64,000 bases of DNA from Phocaeicola_A sp045545095 (lineage in GTDB: Bacteria; Bacteroidota; Bacteroidia; Bacteroidales; Bacteroidaceae). Positions 32,801 through 43,301 of this stretch are shown piece by piece (position 1 is the stretch's first letter; each line of letters opens with the position of its first letter). The stretch is taken from contig JAZQAG010000002.1 of the NCBI GenBank assembly GCA_045545095.1, forward strand, positions 1 to 64,000. The letters are read 5' to 3'. Made by a program: the position numbers and the translations under genes. Below the pieces are notes generated by a model, which had not been told where the DNA came from, made no database searches, and saw nothing but the letters and a program-made list of their open reading frames with translations.

Positions 32801-35800
32801 ATGAAAAAATATAGGTCAATAGCCTTTTTGGCAACATGGTTCGTCAGTGTTCTCTGTGCGTTGGCACAAGAGGTCATTGTGACAGTGACTCCCACCCAGC
32901 AGGTGCTTCCACCTCAAGTGTTGTTGTACTTGGCCGACCCAGGCAAGTTCTTTACCATCACTATGACCAACACTACGGCAGATGTGCAGCAAGTACATCT
33001 CGGGCTTCAGTTGGAGCAGATAACTCCTTCTTCTGACTTGGCAATTTCCACACCGGCCAATCGCCAGCCACAACAGCCTTTTGTCATTCAACCCAATTCT
33101 GCCTATACGCTCAATACGGTGGAGATGAAGAAACTGTTTGACCATATCCCATCCAGTGAGATTCAGTGTCCGGCAGATTTGTTTGGGAATTATGAAAATG
33201 GCTCTTTCGGCCTTCTTCCCGAAGCTACTTACAAGGCCAAGGTAACAGCTTATCGCTGGAGTAATCCGCAATTACCTACACCGGTAGTGGTGAGCAATCC
33301 CGAGGGAGGATGGTGTACCTTCCAGGTATGCTACAAGGCGCAGGCTCCCCAGTTCCTTACTCCTATGGTGAATGTGATGGACGAGAATGCCGTGGCTCTG
33401 GTTGACCCGCTGAATGCCCAATTTACTTGGACAATGCCCATTATAGCTTGTGGAGCAACGGCTACCTATACCTATGATTTCAAGGTGGTGGAACTGCTTC
33501 CTGGCCAACAGCCAGATGTGGCTATGGATAAAAACCCCGTAATTTATCAGGGGGAAGATCTTATGGCCAACATGTGTATAATTCCTTCCCAAGTGGTTAC
33601 AAGTAATTTTTATGCAGACAAGACCTATTTGGCGCAGGTGACGGCCCTATCCAATTCCAGTGGACCTCTCTCATACGTAATGATTGAGAACGGTGGAAAG
33701 AGCACCTATCATCCATTCAGATTCAAGACCGATGTTGGTGATGAGGAAGAAGTAGAACAGGTGAAATCTGAAGTAAAAGAAAAAGAAGAGGAAAAGAAAG
33801 AAGAAGAGGAAGAAGAGGAAGAGGAAGAAGAGGAAGAGGAGGAAGATGACAAGGATGTGGACTTGTTGGCCCTATGGGGGAAGAACTCTATGCGGGACAG
33901 CCTTGACCTGAGTGCGCTCTATAACTTCCGAAACCCGACAATCACTTCGCCTGCTTTTATCGATATTGCAGCCCGTAAGCAATTCTTGCGTAGTGACATC
34001 GCTGTTTCTTGGAAGGAGGTATGGCACTTAGGAGGTGAAGGACAGCAGCCTGATACTCTGAGTTTTGACTATGAAGTGCAACTCTTCAACGGCAAGGATG
34101 TGATAGATAAGGAGGTCGTTCTGGAGATGGAACCTATCTATACCAAATTGATCAAGGATACCGAAGAACTGACAGATACCATCCGTTGGGAAATGATTTC
34201 GGAGAAGGTAAAAGAGAAAGATTACTTGGTATTACGTGTCAAGCCCATTTGTACCAACTTCGATACTATTGCTTATCATTACGACAGCCTAAATGTCGTT
34301 GACTTTGCCATCGTAGAGTCCATGTCGCGCAAGTATTTCCAGTGTTCAAACATGTTGGAGATAGAGAATGAGACTCCCACCACACTTTCGGCTGATGATC
34401 TTACTGGACGAACCATTGCCATTGGTGAATACCAACTGACCATTGATGAGATCAAGGCTGGCAAGAAGGCTGACACTTGGGAAGGAAAGGGTAGAGTAGA
34501 GTGGAACCCACTTGGTACCAAAGTGATGGTATGCGTCAAGTTTGATGAACTGAAAATCAATACCGACTTGGCTGTTTTTGATGGTACGGCCCAGACTTAT
34601 GCAAATGACCCGAAGAGCAACAATGACATTGTAGAAGGACTTTTCAGCGACTGGGGTATTGACAACTTAATTTCCGATACGGGACTTCCGTATGCTAACC
34701 AAATACAGTCGGCGGCTACCGATGGCGTGAAGGGATTGGCCGAAAAGATAGACCTGAGCAAGTATTATGAATATGTTGTTTTGGGACAGAATGTGTGGAA
34801 TGCCATCGGCAGTCAGGATATTGAAGAATTATACATGCCTATAGCTTTGCCAAGCGAAGTAACTGACGAAAGTCCGGTAGATATCCAGATTACCACCATG
34901 AAGTTTGCAGCAACACATGCCACCATGGATCTTATCGGTGAGTTTGTGCTGCCTGATTGTGATGTTTTGGATAATCAGATCTTAGTCTTCGGTGCTCCGC
35001 GTCTCTGTATATCTCCTGACCGTATTCTGCCAGAGTCTGGAACTTTGGCTTTGCTGTCAAATTTGACATTGACAGATCCTGATTCGGATTTTGAATGTAC
35101 TTTCAAGGCTCCTAAGGATGTGCTCAAACCTGCAGATGGATGTTACGTTTCATGGCAGGCTGATGAATTTGAATTGTTGGGTATTGATGTAGAGATGTTG
35201 ATTCCCAGTTTGAAGAAAGATGTGGATGGAGTGGCGCAGGAAGAACACCCCATGCTTAATATCAAAACAAGTATCGGCGATTGGGAAGACTGGATGGTAG
35301 ACAACATCTCTATGGACCCCTTCCAGGCCGAAGACCTTCCTGGATGGACCTTCACGGCAGAGGACATTGTCTATGACCACTCCATCTATCGCAATTCGGC
35401 CCACATGGGCAAGTTCCCTACCGGATACAATGCGTCGAAAACCACGGTAGCTGGCGATATCGATACTTGGCAAGGACTCTACATCAAGGAAATCAGCGTG
35501 AAGATGCCCAAGTCACTGGAGTTTGGCTCTTCGGGCGACAAGCGGTTGAAGATTTCTGCCAAAGACATGTTCTTCGATGATTCGGGTGCCACTCTCGTGA
35601 TTAGTGCCGATGATGTGCTTTCTGCCAAGACCGGTAAGGCAGGCGGATGGGCTTTCTCGCTCGACAAAGTGAAGGCCAGCTTTATCCAGAACAACTTCAA
35701 CGATTGCGGATTCAGCGGCAAGTTCGATGTGCCATTGCTCGATGGAAAAATTGGTTATAGCTGTCAGATACTGAAAATCAATGATCTGAAGAATGCGCCG

Positions 35801-38800
35801 GCAGGTAATTATGCCTATGTATTTAAGGTGCAGCAGGTTGATGACCTGAAGATGGACTTCCTCTTGGCTACGGCTGAGTTTGATGAAAAGTTGAGTTACA
35901 TGCTGGTGGAGGCGGTGCCTGAGAAGACGGAATTGAAGACTCGTGTGGAGCTGCTCCTGTCTGGTGACCTCAGCATCGGTGGCGATGCCATGAAGAGCAA
36001 GATGCAGAATCTGTCGCTTGGCTTCGACCTGCCAGGCATCCACTTCTCTAAGATGCGCTTGGCCAACTGCCCCACTTGGGAATCGCAGTTTGACGACATC
36101 AAGGAGTTGCAGACAGCCAAGGATGAAACCAAGACCTTGCTGACGCTCTACAAGGGCAAGGAGTTCAACGTCAAGAACCAGCTCTATTTCAACACCGGCC
36201 AGTGGTCGTTGGCTTCTATGGCCAAGAAGTTGGGACCCTTCGACCTCTCGCTTGATAAATATGATTTCGATTATAAGGATGAATTGCTGAGCATGTCCAT
36301 TGAGGGCACGGTGAAGCTGATTGACGGACTCGACATCAGTGCCACGGCCGGTATGACCATCATGGCACGCCTGAGCGGGGTGACGGCCGTAGCTAAGGAT
36401 TTTGATTTCTCGAAGATTTCATTCGCTTACGAGGATACCAAGTTCGACAAGGCTTCGTTCGGCAGTTCGTTTGCCGGCATGAAACTGAGCGGCGAACTCA
36501 CGGCCAAAGAAGATGACACGTATGGCAAGGGGTACAAGGGAACACTCACCTTTGTGATGCCGGGCGACCTCTTCACGGCCAAGGCTGAAGGTGGCTATTT
36601 TGAACGGGAGGATTACCGTTGGGGATATTTCCTCGCTTCCTTGGGTAGCAGCACAGGTATCCAGATTCCGCCTGTAGCCATTACCGACATCAAGGCAGGT
36701 TTCTACTTCAACTGCATCCGCAAGTCGGAAACAGAGGTGGAACCTCAGAAGGGAATCATCGGTGTGGTAGCCGGACTGGGCATCGCTTCGTCGGCAGGTA
36801 AGGATCTGTTGGGCGGCGACTTTGAAATGACAGTAGTCTATGATAACGAAAAAGATCGCCTGACCACCTTCATGCTCACTGGTAACCTGAAAGCTGTGTC
36901 GGGCATGATCAACTCGAGCGCCACCGTCGTTTATCAGGAAGATGACATTGACAAATACTTTGCCCTGAACATCACGGTCGATGCCAAGGCCGACGGTATT
37001 GGTGGCATCAGTGAGAAGATGACAGCCCTGTCTGATGACTTGGCTGACATGCAGAAGACGCTCAACGCGAACATGAAGGAGGCGGTGAGCAATGCCAGTG
37101 GCGGATTGCAAGGGGCATTTGATGACCAGTCGGACTCGAAAGCCGACTCGAACCCCGGTGCTACGATGCCCGAAAAGCCCAAAGTGGGCGAAGTCTCCAT
37201 TTCGCTCGACTTCCGCGTCACCATGAAGGAGAAGGGAAAGAAACTGGACAAGGCCAAATGGCACCTCTATCTGGGACAGCCCGATGAAGACCTGCGATGC
37301 AAGTTCATCCTGGTTGACTTCAAGTCAAAGATTGTAAGTGTGAACATCGGTGCCAATGCCTACCTCTGCTTGGGTAATGAATTGCCGAATAACGGCGAGT
37401 TGCCACCGATTCCTCAGAAAATCCGTCAGTTCCTCGATGGTTCTACCAAGGGTAGCGGTGTGCAGAGTGCCGATATGAGCAAGGCCGAAAATGCCCGGAC
37501 GGCAGCCCTCAAAGACTTCCAGGCACAGGTGTATGGCGGTGTGATGATGGGTGCTTCGGCATGGGGATATATCGATGTTGACCTCGGACTGTTCTATGGT
37601 AACATCGGCGCTTTGGCCGGATTCGATGTCAGCATCCGCAATATCGGAAACACCCAGTGTATGAACATTCCACGGACACCGGGATTCAATGGCTGGTATG
37701 CAGAAGGCCAACTCTATGCTTACCTCTATGCCAAGTTTGGTATCTACATCAACCTCGGTTTCTGGGACAAGAAGATTGACATCATCGATGCCGGTATCGG
37801 TGGTGTGCTCCGGTTGGGACTTCCTAATCCGACATATTTCACAGGTGATGTGCGTGTGAAGTTGCGTCTGTTGGCCGGATTGGTCAACATCAACCGCAGG
37901 TTTGAGTTCGAGTGTGGCGAAAGTTGCGACATCTTCTACGGCAATGCTCTCGACAACTTCAAACTCTTCGGTGACTGCTCCATCGGAGATACCATCCAGG
38001 CTAAGGGATGGGACCGAGATAACCAGATTAATCCGAGGTTCTACATACCGATTACTGTAAATACCGAGGCTCCTATCAAAGAACACTTTCGTGTGTTGGA
38101 CGAAACAGAGCTCAACCGCTTGGCTGCTGATTTCAATGGTGATAAGGAACAACTTAAAGCCCAAGCAAGCCGCACATTTGTATTTGACATGAATAAATAT
38201 GTGCTAATATATGAGTATAGTAGTGCTAATCAGAAATTGAATAATTATGACCGTTGTATAGCATTCTATTACAAGGGAAATGCTCGTTTCCAACATCAAA
38301 TAGACATGCCTCAACTTAATCCTAACAAGTACTATCGTCTGCGTGTAGTAGGTTGGGCTAAGGAGATTGAACGTGGGCAAGAAGTTGATCCGTTGAAATG
38401 GAACGAAAAGAAGAAGAAATATGAAAATGTGCAATGGCAACAGTACAAGGACTTTTTCTTCTGCACAGGACCGGCTGAAACTATTGAGGATTGTCCCGAA
38501 GACCTACAGAAGTATGTGGCAATAGCTTATCCTTCATATCGCAATCAGTTGAAATATGACAAAGATTTTGAGGCTTACACTCATGACATTAAGTCTCCAA
38601 ATATTGCATTTTTTACTGATATCTCCAAACAAACTTTCCAAAAAGGAAAATTGCGTTGGAAACTGGAAGAATACATGAGCGGAGATTGGAGATTTGTGGA
38701 TGAAAAAGATGCATATTGGGTAGTATCTGATAGTACATGTAATCTTACTATTAGTGGAGGACAATTTGACAAGACAGTGTATAATCAAGCAGACTACCGC

Positions 38801-40144
38801 TTGCAACTCAACTATCTGGTATCAAGGACAGAAACACGCATTGGCTATAGATGGGACAACGCACGGCAGCAATATGTGAAACAGGTTTCAAGTGTTATTG
38901 TTACAGATACCACAAACATTGCAAGTTGGAAACTATGTTCATATGACGGATATTATCACACAGGCTATCGCGGAGCCCAAGTTAACTATGAAAAACCGTT
39001 TGTCGGCATACGCTTGAATAGTGTGAAGATGAAGACCGGACACCCGGGAATTACTCTTAAAGGGCTGTCTCAATACAGAAAATATATGGCAGCCGATGGT
39101 GTGAATCCGTTGCGTAATCAAGACCCATACACCTATATTGCATATATGAGTAATTACGGACTTGTGGGTGGTTGGACTCTATCCAACAAACGATTGGCGG
39201 TAAATGCCACTACGGCTCAATCACTCATATATCACGACCGTGGCGGCGTTTATGAGGGTTCTTATAAAGATAATTATGGCAATAGTTATCCTTATAGTAA
39301 GATTAAATCCCTATCAATATATGATGGAAGTCAGTGGAAGAATGATTGCCAATATCCACTTCCTATAATGACCGACTCAAGATATAACTATGCTATCGGT
39401 GGTCGCGAACGTGCATACAAGTTAAATTTGTCAGGGAAAGATGACAAGTATCGTGCTGCAAATCTTATCAAAGATCTCTATGCAGTGTATAGCGCAGTGG
39501 ACAAATTTGACTCAAAGTTTCGTTGGGAATTACAAATGATAAATGCATATAGTGCTGGTGACTACAGCAATTGGGCTGCAAACCAAATTGAGTATCTGAT
39601 GGAAACTAACACAGGAGTATATATTACTGAGCAATCGGCTCTAAACTCAGATGTTCGTATAGAGGTGCCATATTATCAGTTAGGTATTCTTTGGGGCTCG
39701 CAATTTAATAATAAGGGGGCTCGCAAGAATGCCACTATGTGGGCGAGCTACGATGATTTGCCCAAGGATTGGTCTCGTCCTCAAGAGGAACGAAGCGAAG
39801 ATATATTGTTGGGACTTGTCGGGAACTACCCAACTCGTCTTGTCGATATAGAATATAACCAGGTTATCACCGGAAAGAATAGCCAAGGTAAATACACCTA
39901 TGGCACTCGCGGTGGCTATCTCGACTTTATTCCTCGTTGGGATAATATCACGCAAATTAAGGTTACTTCATACCGCGTGAATGCCTACAATTTCAAGAAA
40001 GCAGAATATACGGTGAGTGATCGTGCTTATTTGAACATGGGACCGCGCAATTCCCGGTACACCTACACTATCAACAATCCGTCTGATGTCTTGTCTAACA
40101 GTAGCAAGAAGAATGTCAACTGGTATATATATAAAAATAATTAG
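32801..40144 (+). CDS. Giant secreted surface protein, 2447 residues
   Basis: The ATG at 32801 (MKKYRSIAFLATW) is preferred to an upstream TTG. The signal peptide ends CALAQE. An N-terminal beta domain (about 23-310: VTVTPTQQVLPPQVLLYL, SFGLLPEATYKAKVTAYRW) resembles, from memory, TANFOR-type regions of Bacteroidetes proteins. A glutamate tract follows at about 316-352. The middle (about 560-1570) holds repeated beta-rich segments (EISVKMPKSLEFG, MSIEGTVKLIDGL, GELTAKEDD). A glycine-rich part follows from about 1578 (YGGVMMGASAWGYID, FGIYINLGFWDKKID). The last 650 residues are Y/N/R-rich, with no sorting tail recognised, and read as more AT-rich DNA. No enzyme motif is found. It is the largest gene of the window and the core of the operon. 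Confidence 0.8.
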   Translation: MKKYRSIAFLATWFVSVLCALAQEVIVTVTPTQQVLPPQVLLYLADPGKFFTITMTNTTADVQQVHLGLQLEQITPSSDLAISTPANRQPQQPFVIQPNSAYTLNTVEMKKLFDHIPSSEIQCPADLFGNYENGSFGLLPEATYKAKVTAYRWSNPQLPTPVVVSNPEGGWCTFQVCYKAQAPQFLTPMVNVMDENAVALVDPLNAQFTWTMPIIACGATATYTYDFKVVELLPGQQPDVAMDKNPVIYQGEDLMANMCIIPSQVVTSNFYADKTYLAQVTALSNSSGPLSYVMIENGGKSTYHPFRFKTDVGDEEEVEQVKSEVKEKEEEKKEEEEEEEEEEEEEEEDDKDVDLLALWGKNSMRDSLDLSALYNFRNPTITSPAFIDIAARKQFLRSDIAVSWKEVWHLGGEGQQPDTLSFDYEVQLFNGKDVIDKEVVLEMEPIYTKLIKDTEELTDTIRWEMISEKVKEKDYLVLRVKPICTNFDTIAYHYDSLNVVDFAIVESMSRKYFQCSNMLEIENETPTTLSADDLTGRTIAIGEYQLTIDEIKAGKKADTWEGKGRVEWNPLGTKVMVCVKFDELKINTDLAVFDGTAQTYANDPKSNNDIVEGLFSDWGIDNLISDTGLPYANQIQSAATDGVKGLAEKIDLSKYYEYVVLGQNVWNAIGSQDIEELYMPIALPSEVTDESPVDIQITTMKFAATHATMDLIGEFVLPDCDVLDNQILVFGAPRLCISPDRILPESGTLALLSNLTLTDPDSDFECTFKAPKDVLKPADGCYVSWQADEFELLGIDVEMLIPSLKKDVDGVAQEEHPMLNIKTSIGDWEDWMVDNISMDPFQAEDLPGWTFTAEDIVYDHSIYRNSAHMGKFPTGYNASKTTVAGDIDTWQGLYIKEISVKMPKSLEFGSSGDKRLKISAKDMFFDDSGATLVISADDVLSAKTGKAGGWAFSLDKVKASFIQNNFNDCGFSGKFDVPLLDGKIGYSCQILKINDLKNAPAGNYAYVFKVQQVDDLKMDFLLATAEFDEKLSYMLVEAVPEKTELKTRVELLLSGDLSIGGDAMKSKMQNLSLGFDLPGIHFSKMRLANCPTWESQFDDIKELQTAKDETKTLLTLYKGKEFNVKNQLYFNTGQWSLASMAKKLGPFDLSLDKYDFDYKDELLSMSIEGTVKLIDGLDISATAGMTIMARLSGVTAVAKDFDFSKISFAYEDTKFDKASFGSSFAGMKLSGELTAKEDDTYGKGYKGTLTFVMPGDLFTAKAEGGYFEREDYRWGYFLASLGSSTGIQIPPVAITDIKAGFYFNCIRKSETEVEPQKGIIGVVAGLGIASSAGKDLLGGDFEMTVVYDNEKDRLTTFMLTGNLKAVSGMINSSATVVYQEDDIDKYFALNITVDAKADGIGGISEKMTALSDDLADMQKTLNANMKEAVSNASGGLQGAFDDQSDSKADSNPGATMPEKPKVGEVSISLDFRVTMKEKGKKLDKAKWHLYLGQPDEDLRCKFILVDFKSKIVSVNIGANAYLCLGNELPNNGELPPIPQKIRQFLDGSTKGSGVQSADMSKAENARTAALKDFQAQVYGGVMMGASAWGYIDVDLGLFYGNIGALAGFDVSIRNIGNTQCMNIPRTPGFNGWYAEGQLYAYLYAKFGIYINLGFWDKKIDIIDAGIGGVLRLGLPNPTYFTGDVRVKLRLLAGLVNINRRFEFECGESCDIFYGNALDNFKLFGDCSIGDTIQAKGWDRDNQINPRFYIPITVNTEAPIKEHFRVLDETELNRLAADFNGDKEQLKAQASRTFVFDMNKYVLIYEYSSANQKLNNYDRCIAFYYKGNARFQHQIDMPQLNPNKYYRLRVVGWAKEIERGQEVDPLKWNEKKKKYENVQWQQYKDFFFCTGPAETIEDCPEDLQKYVAIAYPSYRNQLKYDKDFEAYTHDIKSPNIAFFTDISKQTFQKGKLRWKLEEYMSGDWRFVDEKDAYWVVSDSTCNLTISGGQFDKTVYNQADYRLQLNYLVSRTETRIGYRWDNARQQYVKQVSSVIVTDTTNIASWKLCSYDGYYHTGYRGAQVNYEKPFVGIRLNSVKMKTGHPGITLKGLSQYRKYMAADGVNPLRNQDPYTYIAYMSNYGLVGGWTLSNKRLAVNATTAQSLIYHDRGGVYEGSYKDNYGNSYPYSKIKSLSIYDGSQWKNDCQYPLPIMTDSRYNYAIGGRERAYKLNLSGKDDKYRAANLIKDLYAVYSAVDKFDSKFRWELQMINAYSAGDYSNWAANQIEYLMETNTGVYITEQSALNSDVRIEVPYYQLGILWGSQFNNKGARKNATMWASYDDLPKDWSRPQEERSEDILLGLVGNYPTRLVDIEYNQVITGKNSQGKYTYGTRGGYLDFIPRWDNITQIKVTSYRVNAYNFKKAEYTVSDRAYLNMGPRNSRYTYTINNPSDVLSNSSKKNVNWYIYKNN
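33747..33857 (+). repeat. GAA/GAG low-complexity tract encoding an acidic linker
   Basis: Runs of GAA, GAG and AAA codons encode an E/K-rich segment (VKEKEEEKKEEEEE and onward to DDKDVD) inside the giant protein. Trinucleotide tracts of this kind can change length in frame, so linker length may differ between strains. The tract separates the N-terminal domain from the rest of the protein. Confidence 0.85.
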
Positions 40145-40161
40145 AAGATAAATAACAATAT

Positions 40162-42540
40162 ATGAAAAATAGCAGACTTATAATATTTCTATTTATTGCG
40201 GGCATCTTTGGTGCTTCGGCTGCATCGCATGGGGTGACTTCGCCATGTGGAGGCCAAGTGTTGACTGCGACAGACTCTATTGATCTTGAGGATATTGCAG
40301 TGATTGAAGCGGAAGATACGGCGTATGTATGGCAACCCGATAGTACTCGTGACTATTTGCCGAGAGAGGTGCGTGATACAGCCGAATTTAATAAAATGAA
40401 TCCAGAGCGACGCAACTACGAAAGCGTGATTAATCTGCTTGCGCGCACCTACGGGGACAGTATTGTGCTCCGTTGGGCGCCCGAAGACTATGTGAGCTGG
40501 CAATATCTCAATGCTGTGGGTGTGAACATCTATCGCATGCCTATACCCGACGGTAAAAGAAAGGATTTTGAGTTCCGTGTGGACACGCTTGCCTATCGAT
40601 TAAAGCCTGCTACATTAGAGCAATGGCGTTCTCTTTATCCAGAGAGTGACTCGGTGGCTATGATAGGTATGGGTACACTCTATAGCGAGGGCGGATTTAC
40701 CCAAGACCAGTCACGCCACGGCACGGGCGAGATGGGTGCTTTGCTCGATGTGTATAGCGACCAGCAGTTCCGTTTCGGTATGGCGGTATTGGCAAGTGAA
40801 TGGCGCAGGGATGTGGCCGATAATTTGGCCATGCGCTTTGTGGATAAGAATGTCAAGAAAGGCGAGAAATACCGCTACATCGTGCGTCCGGCAGAGTTTG
40901 ACTCCACAGGTAATCTCCAGTTCCGTGTGGGGTACATAGAAGAAATAGAGAATAAGAAGTATGTACCCGAATCCTATGAAGCGGTGATGGGCGACTCGGT
41001 GGTGGGCATTAACCAACTTCGTATCTGGTGGGAACAGACGGACCGCTTCTCTTCGTTCGACATCCACCGCCGGGCCATGGGCGAGAGTGAGTGGACCAAA
41101 CTGAACGAAAACCCCTTCATCATGATGCGCGACCTCAACGATGAGGGACTGGATAACTTCATCAACGACAATGTCTCTCCCGGCACGTACGAATACCGCA
41201 TTTCGGGTTATGATGCCTTTGGCGACCTGGTAGCAGCTACAAACTACCACGTGGCCACCATGCCAGACTTGGAGGCTCCGCGTCCACCGACACTGAAGTA
41301 TATCGTTATCGACCGTCGCAATCCCGATGACCTCTCTAAGGATGTCTATGCCGACTTCCATTTCTCCAAGGATACGATGGAGGTTGACTTCGTGGGTTAC
41401 AAGATTCTCTACTACCAGCGTTCGCGTGACGACCGTCAGGCTGAGTGGAAGGAACTGACTCCCGAACTGATTCCGGTGAACGACACGGTATGGACGGTGA
41501 ATGTATCTGACCTGACCAGCAGTCAGGTGACTGTGGCTGCTTACGACTCGGCACAGAACGTCAGCTACTCGATGACCCACATCATGCGTGTGACGGACTT
41601 GGCGGCTCCCGATGCCCCAGAGAACTTCCGTTATGAGATTGTCGATAATCTGACTGGTACGGTCAGACTCTCATGGACGGCTCCTTCAATGGATGTTGAC
41701 TACTACGAACTGGCATTTGCCAATGATACTACCCATGAGTTTATGCTACGCCAGATACCGGGTGACTTGTTGCGTGATACAACCTTTGTGGATACGTTGG
41801 CAGTGGATGTCAATCAGAAGTATATATATTATAAGGTACGCGCGGTGGATTATGCGACGAATGAAGGAGCCTACACCGCTCCGTTGCAGGTTATACGTCC
41901 GAGTATGATTCAGCCTGCAGTACCGCATATCGATTCTGTGTGGGTGGATCAGGTTAAAGGCATTCGTATGCGTTGGGTATGTAGTAATGAGTTACAAGTG
42001 TCACACCATGTATTAAAGCGACGATTGGGCGGTGCAAAGAAATGGACGGTGATAGGTCTCTATGATGGTGATTCACTGAGGAATGCCGGAAATATGGTGG
42101 ATGTAATGGATGTGCCTGAATATGTGCGTCGCAACCGCTATGAGTATGCTATGGAGACTTTCTCATACGCGGGTATCAGCAGCGGATTGAGTCTGATTTA
42201 TTCGACCCGTTTCGAAGGGGAACGACGTTTTGAATGGAATATCAAGTTGATAGGTGATTATGATGTGAAAGCGAAACAGACAAAGATTGCTTGGGAGACC
42301 GAGATTCCTTTGCCTTATAAAGGAGAATGGTATTTCTGCATCTATCGTCAGGGGCCGAAAGACAAACGACCCCGGTTCCTGATGTCGGCTAAAGCTGAAG
42401 ACCGTATGTTTCAGGATTACTTGTTATCGCCTGGACAATCAGCAACCTATTATGTGAAAATCAAATATGCGGATGGTAGGGAAACTACTCCTTCGAATAC
42501 AGTGACAGTGTCTGCACCAGAGGAAAAGAAGGATGAATAA
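40162..42540 (+). CDS. Secreted protein with fibronectin type III-like repeats
   Basis: A 792-residue protein, 17 bases after the giant gene. The signal peptide is at about 1-21 (IFGASAAS). Strand-rich modules of Fn3 type recur: IVLRWAPEDYVSWQYLNA, NQLRIWWEQTDRFSSFDI with YEYRISGYDAFGD, TVRLSWTAPSMDVDYYELA with YIYYKVRAVDYATN, and IRMRWVCSNELQVSHHVL with YEYAMETFSYAG. No catalytic motif or sorting tail is seen. The conserved W and the Y-x-Y-x-V/I pattern support Fn3 folds. Its place suggests a partner or scaffold for the giant protein. Confidence 0.78.
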   Translation: MKNSRLIIFLFIAGIFGASAASHGVTSPCGGQVLTATDSIDLEDIAVIEAEDTAYVWQPDSTRDYLPREVRDTAEFNKMNPERRNYESVINLLARTYGDSIVLRWAPEDYVSWQYLNAVGVNIYRMPIPDGKRKDFEFRVDTLAYRLKPATLEQWRSLYPESDSVAMIGMGTLYSEGGFTQDQSRHGTGEMGALLDVYSDQQFRFGMAVLASEWRRDVADNLAMRFVDKNVKKGEKYRYIVRPAEFDSTGNLQFRVGYIEEIENKKYVPESYEAVMGDSVVGINQLRIWWEQTDRFSSFDIHRRAMGESEWTKLNENPFIMMRDLNDEGLDNFINDNVSPGTYEYRISGYDAFGDLVAATNYHVATMPDLEAPRPPTLKYIVIDRRNPDDLSKDVYADFHFSKDTMEVDFVGYKILYYQRSRDDRQAEWKELTPELIPVNDTVWTVNVSDLTSSQVTVAAYDSAQNVSYSMTHIMRVTDLAAPDAPENFRYEIVDNLTGTVRLSWTAPSMDVDYYELAFANDTTHEFMLRQIPGDLLRDTTFVDTLAVDVNQKYIYYKVRAVDYATNEGAYTAPLQVIRPSMIQPAVPHIDSVWVDQVKGIRMRWVCSNELQVSHHVLKRRLGGAKKWTVIGLYDGDSLRNAGNMVDVMDVPEYVRRNRYEYAMETFSYAGISSGLSLIYSTRFEGERRFEWNIKLIGDYDVKAKQTKIAWETEIPLPYKGEWYFCIYRQGPKDKRPRFLMSAKAEDRMFQDYLLSPGQSATYYVKIKYADGRETTPSNTVTVSAPEEKKDE

Positions 42541-42587
42541 TGTACTAATGTTTGACGACTTATATTAATAAGTAAATAAAGATTATA

Positions 42588-43289
42588 ATGAAAAATAATT
42601 CACTACGGCATATCACGACTTTCATGTGGCTGGCGACGTTTTCGTTGCTGACAGCATCGTGTGGATTGCTTGATATGGAGTTTGATGAAGGAACTCAAAT
42701 GGTCTATGAGATGCGACTTGACCGTGATACGGTACATGTGATGGTGGGTGACACCTTTGTGCTGGCTCCTATCTTTGTTCCCGATTCAGTGAGTAATCAT
42801 GAAGTGTTTTTTCTCTCAGAAGCTGACAGTGTGGCTACTATAGAGAATGGTGCTGTCGTTGCCATGAGTGAAGGGGAAACTGTCATTATGGCTATTTCTG
42901 TATTGGGAGAGAAGAGGGCTGATTGCCATGTTTATGTCATGGCTCCGTGGGCGGTAAGTCCATTTGAATATTCAGATGACATGATTGTTTATGCCACTGT
43001 TACTATTGATGGAAAACCGTTTGATCCTGAGACGCAGCAGATTGGCGCATTCTCAGGACCGGAATTCCGTGGTATGGGACAGTTGATGGAGTGGCAGGGT
43101 AGGACGTTCCTGCAATTCCGTATTTATGGACATTATGAATGGGGAGATGATGAACCAACCCAACCTGAGTTGATACGGTTTGCTTATTACGATAAGAAGG
43201 GAGTGGTTTTTGAATATGCTTCCTTAGCAATTTCGTTTGACGGTGAAACACATGGTAGTCCGTCGAACCCATTGGAATTAAATTTTTAA
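42588..43289 (+). CDS. Small lipoprotein with Ig-like and AFxGxExRG domain
   Basis: A 233-residue lipoprotein; the signal ends LLTASC, giving a lipobox with C25. The first mature half looks like a bacterial Ig-like domain (VHVMVGDTFVLAPIF, ENGAVVAMSEGETVIMAIS). The second half has QIGAFSGPEFRGMGQL near residue 155, followed by TFLQFRIYGHYEWG, matching in layout the domain found twice in the 951-residue protein (GAFVGDECRG). It is separated from the Fn3 protein by 47 bases with no recognisable signal and from the next lipoprotein by 12. Function unknown; probably surface anchored. Confidence 0.75.
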   Translation: MKNNSLRHITTFMWLATFSLLTASCGLLDMEFDEGTQMVYEMRLDRDTVHVMVGDTFVLAPIFVPDSVSNHEVFFLSEADSVATIENGAVVAMSEGETVIMAISVLGEKRADCHVYVMAPWAVSPFEYSDDMIVYATVTIDGKPFDPETQQIGAFSGPEFRGMGQLMEWQGRTFLQFRIYGHYEWGDDEPTQPELIRFAYYDKKGVVFEYASLAISFDGETHGSPSNPLELNF

Positions 43290-43301
43290 GTTTGTATTAC
43301 G

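Noticed and set aside
36419..38164. Two minus-strand open frames opposite the giant gene (281 and 279 codons)
   Set aside because: The plus-strand frame is continuous for 2447 residues; the antisense peptides look like translated complement.
40711..41580. Minus-strand open frame (289 codons) opposite the Fn3 protein gene
   Set aside because: Overlaps conserved Fn3-type strands on the plus strand.
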